Assembly (NCBI GenBank): GCA_000934385.1
Contig: KN880608.1
Coordinates: forward strand, 1 to 48,783
Length of the DNA: 48,783 bases
Reading direction: 5' to 3'
Source of the DNA: Cylindrobasidium torrendii FP15055 ss-10
Lineage: Eukaryota > Basidiomycota > Agaricomycetes > Agaricales > Physalacriaceae
Part shown: piece after piece, positions 42,890 to 48,783 of the stretch
How positions within the stretch are numbered: position 1 is the first letter of the stretch
Layout: each line of letters starts with the position of its first letter
The notes under the pieces: model-generated
Databases searched by the model: none
What the model was told of the DNA's origin: nothing
The model's input: only the letters and a program-made list of their open reading frames with translations
Made by a program: the position numbers and the translations under genes

Positions 42890-44917
42890 ATGTATCCGTC
42901 ACCGCAAGACGGGCGGGCGACACCCGCAACTTTGGTTGAATCAACAAGTAGACCAGGCGCAATTGCGCGGAGAATTCATGGCTGGTCCTGGCAGGCGGTG
43001 CGTCGCCCTTCATGGCCTATCTGCAGCGTGCTAACTCTGCCCATAGTTCCCCATAGGCATGGGGACAGGCGCGGTCTATGTCACGCTATCCGGTTTGAAG
43101 GTAGACACGCACGGATAAGTGGATCCGCTCACGTACTAACAAACGCTCTCAAGGATCACAGCGCGACTTTGACCACCGTAGAAACAATCTTCTTCTTCAT
43201 CAACATCTCACTCTTCTTGCTCAACACGAGTACACTCCTTATCCAAGCTATTGGTGCGCAAGCTTCGCGATGTCCACTCTGAAATACCACTGACTTTGAA
43301 CTTCCAGTGTTCCCTCGGCAAGCCCTCAGATTGATCAAAGACCCTGTCAAAGGCGTCTTCGTTCCCCTCGTCGTATGCGCTTTACCCCACATCATCCTGT
43401 CGGCCGCCTGAAATGTCATAGGTCCTCTCCTTCGCCACCATCATCATCGGAACCATCAACTATGCATTCCCTCCCGGGCATGTCACTGCGGATTTCATAT
43501 ACGGCATGTTCTGGTATGCGGCAGCGATTCGCGCCCCGAGAGGCAATGCTCACGCGTTTGCAGGACATACGTAGTCTTCGCAATCGCGACATGTTTCCCC
43601 ATGTTGATGATTTGGTTCAACAATCCCCACGATATCACCAAGTTCACCCCCGCATACGCTTTCCTGGTGCGTTCGGTGTAGTCAACTTGATTCGTAACTC
43701 ACTATCATTCAGGTTTTCCCCATGGTACAGGAATATCATCAACGCAGAGGGCTCGACTGACGGTCCGCAGATGCTTGTCGGTGTGGTTGCGTTCAATGTC
43801 CTCAAGGTCATGTCGCCCTCGGATACGCGCGCCATCGGTGTTCTTCTTACGGGTTATTTCTTCCAAGGTAAAACACCGACGACATCGACTTGCCCATCGG
43901 TTAACAATCCTTCCAGGTCTTGGATTCTTCATGACCTTCTTTTACTTGGCCATCTACATGTTGCGTGTCATGACGACCGGGTTTCTCGAAGGTCATCAGG
44001 CAAACGGCGCGTTCGTGGCGTGCGGTAAGTGGACCCCCACTTTCCGTCGCAGCCCTAGCAATTCTCATCATACTGTAGGCCCGCCAGGATTCACGGCACT
44101 TGCGCTCATCAACCTCGCTGACCGTGCGCGGCAAATGTGCGTAGCGAGAGATGCTTTCGTCTACATACTCACCCTGCCCGTAGTCTACCATTCCACGGAC
44201 ATATCAGCGAGGACGCCGGAGAGATCTGGGTACGCCAGACTATCCATCGTGGTAAACATTTCGACTGACGATCTCGTAGTATGCTGCCAGTATCATGGGA
44301 GCACTCATGTTATACGGCTTGGCTGTCTTCTTCTTCCTGTTCGGTATCCTACCCTACTGGTTCAAAGTGCACAAGCATTTGAACGAGATTCTGGGCTGTG
44401 AGCGGTTTTTCTTCTAATCCAGTACGACACTGAACGCTTAAATGAATAGGCTGGGCACTGACTTTCCCTAATGGTACGCCTGTCTTGTATTCACTGTTGT
44501 ACATGGGCTGATTACCTTTTTGCAGTTGGTTGGATCGCGACTACCCGCGCACTCGCCGACATCTTCGACCTCAGCGCCATGTACTCACTGCACTTCGTCA
44601 TGACCGTGCTCATGTGCGGGACATGGCTTATCCTCATCATCCTCACCGTCATGGCATTCTGGAAAGGCCTCATCTTCAAATCCAAACCGGAGGATGTCAT
44701 ACAGGATACTGTACCGCAGAAGCTGTATGATATCGAACAAGGGAACGCGTCGCAGACCAGCACCATATTGGATCACGAGGCTGGGATGGTGGAGGTGAAG
44801 CTGCACGACGACGACGTTCAGAAGGAGAGTTATGGACAGGGACAGAACTACGGCCAAGGACAGAGCTATGGCCAAGGGCAGAATTACGGCCAGGGCTACC
44901 AGCACGGAGGACACTAG
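42890..44917 (+). CDS. TDT-family (SLAC1-like) C4-dicarboxylate/malate or sulfite transporter
   Basis: Exons 42890..42997, 43047..43100, 43154..43253, 43308..43372, 43422..43513, 43564..43666, 43713..43724, 43771..43867, 43917..44024, 44079..44136, 44184..44229, 44280..44397, 44450..44473, 44526..44917; 458 aa. The conserved first helix (WSWQAFPIGMGTGAVYVTLS) and about ten hydrophobic segments match tellurite-resistance/dicarboxylate transporters such as Mae1 and Ssu1. Other landmarks are VFPMMLVGVVAFNVL, CGPPGFTALALINLAD and GEIWYAASIMGALMLYGLAV. It is probably in the plasma membrane; substrate (malate or sulfite) not determined. The cytosolic tail ends in a Gly/Gln/Tyr repeat encoded by 18-nt units. 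Confidence 0.9.
44828..44899 (+). repeat. Four 18-nt coding tandem repeats (YGQGQ tail)
   Basis: Units at 44828-44845, 44846-44863, 44864-44881 and 44882-44899 encode SYGQGQ, NYGQGQ, SYGQGQ and NYGQGY. Codons differ by synonymous changes, so the repeat is not very recent. Confidence 0.85.
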
Positions 44918-45633
44918 AGTAGAGGGTCCCACACACGGAACATCCATATTACCTACTGTACATATTTAGACAGCCCATACACACCGTTGGACCATCGTAC
45001 ATGCTATTTTATTCAGGCAACCTTCCACATCTACTGTAGACCAGTATAGTAGCGAGGCGCCCTGGAACATGTTTTTGGTGTATTACTCTTTCTGACGAAT
45101 GACTGTCCCCGTAATTTGAGCTTGTATTGATGGCGCTAGGATAGCAACTTCAAATTAGAAAAGCCATGCGAAATCGCAAACGAGCTCATCATTGTCTGAT
45201 TGCAAATTCCATTGTTCTCGCTCAATAAGGCATGTATTCATATGCACGTGACTGCACCAGCGTCAAATGACAAATCATCATGCCTCAGGCCTCAGGATCC
45301 ACCGTTCCATTGAAGGTGATACGAGGTTACACGCCGAATGCCTGATCACTCTACAGATCTGGGCTGGAAACTTCAGAAAGTCGTTGTATTTGTGTACGAG
45401 AAGGGTACAATCTGCGCACTCATACTATAACGGGCTATAATACACAATACTTAAGGTAGTAAAGCATGACGATGCAAAGGGTGTGGGTACAAAGAAAGGT
45501 AGCTTGATAAAGAAAAACGCAATTTGGGCTGTGGGGTATCGTCTGTGGGGAAAAGGGAGAAAAGACATACGGACATCGTTCATGGGTCCGCAGGAAGTCA
45601 TGAATCGCAAAGATACAAAGACAGAGAGTCGGA
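44918..45633. other. Convergent intergenic region, 716 bp
   Basis: 3' flanks of the TDT transporter (+) and CSC1-like (-) genes. Nothing else recognised. Confidence 0.5.
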
Positions 45634-48486
45634 TCACTCGTCACGGACGAGGTCCGGCGGCGGGCCAGACACATCGACCTTGCCCTTCTCGTTCATCTCC
45701 GCCTCCGCCAGGCTCACATCGACACCAGACTGGTAGCAGTCCGATGCCTCCGACTTGGAGAGAGCGGCGATAGGACCAGTTCCGAGCGGCATCCACACCG
45801 GGCGCTGAGGACGCGAGGCGGCAGGGTGCTGGAAGCCCCACTCCATCTTCTTCTGGTATCGCTCAGCCATGGGCTCTACGAAGAAGAAATCTTTGTCCTT
45901 CTTCTTGCTTCCTCCTTCCAGGAGTTCAGTGCTCGACCGCTTCTCCGAACGCTCAGACAGCTCCATTTCCTCCGAACCATCAGGCGACTGGCGCAGCTTC
46001 GTCTCGGACCGAATAGTTTCAGCGCGGTATGGCTCGTCGTCGTCTTCACCAACTGCTTCCTTCATTTTGTCGACGAGGGAGAGCGGGAGGGAGTGAAGGA
46101 GAGGGCCGTACGAGTTGTTGATCATCATGTTGAAAATGATGGTGACGACGATGAGAACGATAGTCAAGGCACCCTGTGGGATAGCGGCGGCCTTCCCACT
46201 CTCATCGCGAACGAGGAAGAACAGGGCGGCAAGGCAAACCTTGAAATCGATGAGCGAGTCATACGGCAAGACCAAGGAGCTAAACTCACCTGCTGAACGT
46301 ACATGCCGACGAAAATGTGCTGGAGCGCTTTGGGGTAGAAAAGACCTCCGGTGTCGTTGGGTTGCTGATACACCCAAAGGAACAGATATTTGTACATGAG
46401 GTAAAACAGGAAGAAGGTTGCGCAAGCGAAGCCGTTGATGATGGGGGAAATGATCATGTAGCCAAAGCTGATGGTCGAAAGGAGAGTTATGCCAGGGAAA
46501 GTCGTGCCCCAAGCGACGCTGGGGGGAACGTACTTGATTCCCCAGACGCTGCGAGGCGTGCTGGCGAGCAGGACGAGCTTGACATAGTAGATGATGAGGC
46601 GAACTATCTGCAAGAAGCCTCCAGCGGTACCGGAAAGGCCTTGGAGGATGATGTAGCTGCAATGCGATGAGAATCGTCGATTATTATGATAAAAGGCACG
46701 CACGTTAAGAAGAATGTCGAGGCATTGGGAAGGTTCTCGGCCAGGATTCCCGGGATTGAGGTTGGGCTATTGATCAAGTCCTGGAGGGAGGCGATGATTC
46801 CAGATGAGAGGGTTACGATCAGGAAACCGTGCTGAAAGATCGTGAGACAAGTTCATGCTATTGCATTTGTGAAGCGCATGCATACCAAGACTTGGAAAAT
46901 GAAGAAGCGGGACATCAGGCTAAGCTCAAGGCCAGACCGTTGTGGGATTCCCTCAAAGCGAGCGAACAGGCGAAGAATGATGGGCAACAACATCATGAGG
47001 ATGGCGAGCGCGACGGGAGGTAAGATACCCTATGCATTGTGAGCAAAGGCGAAACAAGCGTGAAAAGATACGTACAGCGATGATACCGAGCACAACTTTG
47101 GGGATGGTGCAAATCCACGCCAGCCAAGAAGCTGTCTTGCACAGGGAGTAAACGTTTGAGACCAGACCAACAAATGCAACGGGGAACGCCCAGCCAAGAA
47201 TGAGACCTGCAGTAGCGGCATACGACGCGAGAACACGAAGCTAAAGTGAAAGTTAGCCTACCGGTTGAGAAAAGCTGCAAATCACACTAACCTTCATTTC
47301 GTACGGGTTCATACCAAGGTTGGACCAAATGACATCCTCAGGCTCAATTTCGATGTAGCGGCCTGTCATGCGGTACGGCTCATGATGCATAAGGATTTGT
47401 GCACCGAGATGGGCAGATATTTGCTTGTTGAACGTGATAAAAGCGCTGTTGATGGCGGGATAGGTGTCGTCACTGCGATCAGCGAGTTTGCGACGTCCTT
47501 CCATAAGAAGTGCGGTAGTTTCCTGAATCTCCTTGCGTGCCCATTCGATAGAGTCGACCTTCTCACCAAACAGACCAAGGAAGCCAAGCTTGTGTGTTGG
47601 GCGTTGAGCCTGCGGCACAGCGAGCCCTGCCTCCTCCGCGGAGCCGCCCTTGAGGTGCAATTTGCTAGCGATGGAGAGTAACTTTGTCTCAGCGCCTTCT
47701 AGCTTGTTGCAGGCAGCAAGCTGACGGTCGTAGATGTCAGGAAGCTCCTTGAGGTCGCGGTTGATGAAGATACGCTTGACACCACCGGGAAGCTCGTTGA
47801 AGAGCTTCATGAGGGCGTCGTAGGTGAGGTATTTGGCGGGGACACCGGTAATGAGGATGGTATTGGCCTGGACGGATTTCGAGTGGAAGGGGTTGATGAG
47901 GTACTGTTGACGCTTGATGATAAAGGCAGCCATTTCGCGTTTGATGTTGTACAACACCCAGACTGAGAGAAATTAGCGTCGGATCAAAAAAAAAGTCTTG
48001 AGGCGTACCAGTGAAGATCCAGACGAGGATGATATGTGCGGCGTAACGGTTCGTATCTCCAAGCCCAACATTGCCGAAGACAAACAAATCCAGCTGGGTA
48101 TTTTCACCACGCCGGGTATTGACCGACGTGACGGGGAGTAGAATCGCCCATGAGAGGATCCATATAGGGAGGAAGATCTTCACCATAAGGCGGAGGAACC
48201 GAACAAAAAAGTAGGCGTCCAAGCCATTGGCATTGATGATGTCCTTGGGGTCCGCGTTGAAAACGGCAAGTGGCCAGAGAATGATGTTCCTTGGAAGCTC
48301 CTTGATTCGTTTGGAGAGTGCTGGAACGTATGTTCTAGGCGCATAGATGGCCTTGAAGTAAGGTCGTAGGATGGTGAATGCGGCGATTTCGACGCCAAAG
48401 ACAATTGCGTTGAAGGTGAGCGCAGTGAGAAATGTCTTCGTCGACGCCGCTTTGGCGTTCGAGATGTCCGACGCGTCGTCTGACAT
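45634..48486 (-). CDS. CSC1: CSC1/OSCA/TMEM63-like cation channel (DUF221)
   Basis: Exons (minus): 48486..48009, 47962..47292, 47240..47076, 47029..46886, 46831..46704, 46656..46290, 46239..45634; 852 aa. An N-terminal hydrophobic helix (TALTFNAIVFGVEIAAFTIL) and two further helices precede a cytosolic domain that starts ANTILITGVPAKYLTYDALM, the typical CSC1 linker (a fold related to RRMs). The pore-side RSN1-type 7TM region follows (GWAFPVAFVGLVSNV; GILPPVALAILMMLLPIILR; WGTTFPGITLLSTISFGYMI). The tail is long and charged. Homologues are osmo- or mechanosensitive cation channels of the plasma membrane. Intron 46240..46289 ends in AAG. All phases close. Confidence 0.92.
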
Positions 48487-48783
48487 GGTGGACGGGTGAA
48501 GGAAAGAAAAGAAAGGATCGTGGTGGTTCAAATACAACGTTTTCAGCCAGGGCGATTCACGGGCGCAGTAGGTGTGCCACCGACTCCATCCTGATGTCAT
48601 GCAGCGCATTTAGGGGGGGAAACTGGAACCTCAATTAGCTTTTTCGCCTTGCGTCGTCCGATCCTGTCCAGGCTCCTTCCCATCCGTCTCTGGGTGCTCT
48701 CTTTGCTTTACGCCCGCCATCGCCACATCTAAGCGGATCACGCACCCGACACCCGCAACGATCGAAACCCTAATCGCAAAGTT
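48487..48783. other. Upstream flank of the CSC1-like gene
   Basis: 297 bp of presumed promoter and leader. It contains pyrimidine-rich runs on the plus strand and no recognisable gene. Confidence 0.4.

Noticed and set aside
1..48783. tRNA genes, CRISPR arrays, viral genes
   Set aside because: Scanned for B-box-like GGTTCGANNCC on both strands, for regularly spaced repeats and for viral protein motifs; nothing convincing, though a covariance-model scan was not possible.

Overview
This window looks like chromosomal DNA of a mushroom-forming basidiomycete (Agaricomycetes). The coding sequence is broken by very many short introns (mostly 44-60 nt, GT..YAG, often with a CTAAC/CTGAC-like branch site). 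Exons are often only 12-100 nt. The families present (DUF6534 seven-helix proteins, LRR-type F-box proteins, WOPR/Gti1-Pac2 regulators, an ECM11-like protein) are typical of that group. I rebuilt gene models by hand from reading-frame phase, splice signals and family motifs. Twenty protein-coding genes are supported and two more regions are unresolved. No rRNA, tRNA, CRISPR array or complete autonomous transposon was seen.

Layout. 1-367: non-autonomous foldback/MITE-like element with 59-bp perfect inverted termini. 0.47-1.75 kb: F-box-like gene (-). 4.46-5.21 kb: three-finger C2H2 gene (+). 5.41-6.48 kb: nucleotidyltransferase-fold-like protein with PFIP repeats (-). 7.07-8.92 kb: F-box gene (-), divergent from an ECM11-like gene (+, 9.14-10.32). 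10.66-12.74 kb: DUF6534 membrane protein in 19 exons (-). 13.5-14.9 kb: fragments of a second membrane protein (DUF6533-like) and an unidentified coding region. 14.97-16.10 kb: NAS6/gankyrin proteasome chaperone (-). 16.55-18.05 kb: WOPR regulator A (-). 20.50-21.72 kb: aldo/keto reductase (-). 22.25-22.72 kb: HSBP1-like (-). 22.84-24.21 kb: orphan mitochondrial protein (+). 24.52-26.14 kb: saccharopine-dehydrogenase-like oxidoreductase (+), convergent with an NTF2-like protein (-, 26.18-26.68). 27.68-30.56 kb: secreted GH37 trehalase (+). 31.59-32.88 kb: bHLH factor (-). 35.16-36.38 kb: WOPR regulator B (-). 36.88-38.99 kb: RBM25-like splicing factor (-). 39.23-39.74 kb: Poa1-like macro-domain phosphatase (+), convergent with an HIT-family nucleotide hydrolase (-, 39.77-40.35). 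40.53-42.09 kb: 2OG-Fe(II) dioxygenase (+). 42.89-44.92 kb: TDT/SLAC1-type transporter (+). 45.63-48.49 kb: CSC1/OSCA-like channel (-).

This is a housekeeping-type neighbourhood with independently transcribed genes, not an operon or an obvious biosynthetic cluster. The features most worth a second look are at the RNA-processing and gene-structure level: three GC-AG introns in three unrelated genes, a 7-nt microexon inside an iron-binding motif, a 19-exon gene in 2.1 kb, several AAG/GAG acceptors, and a spliced versus an intronless WOPR paralogue 17 kb apart. I found no convincing undescribed multi-gene system.
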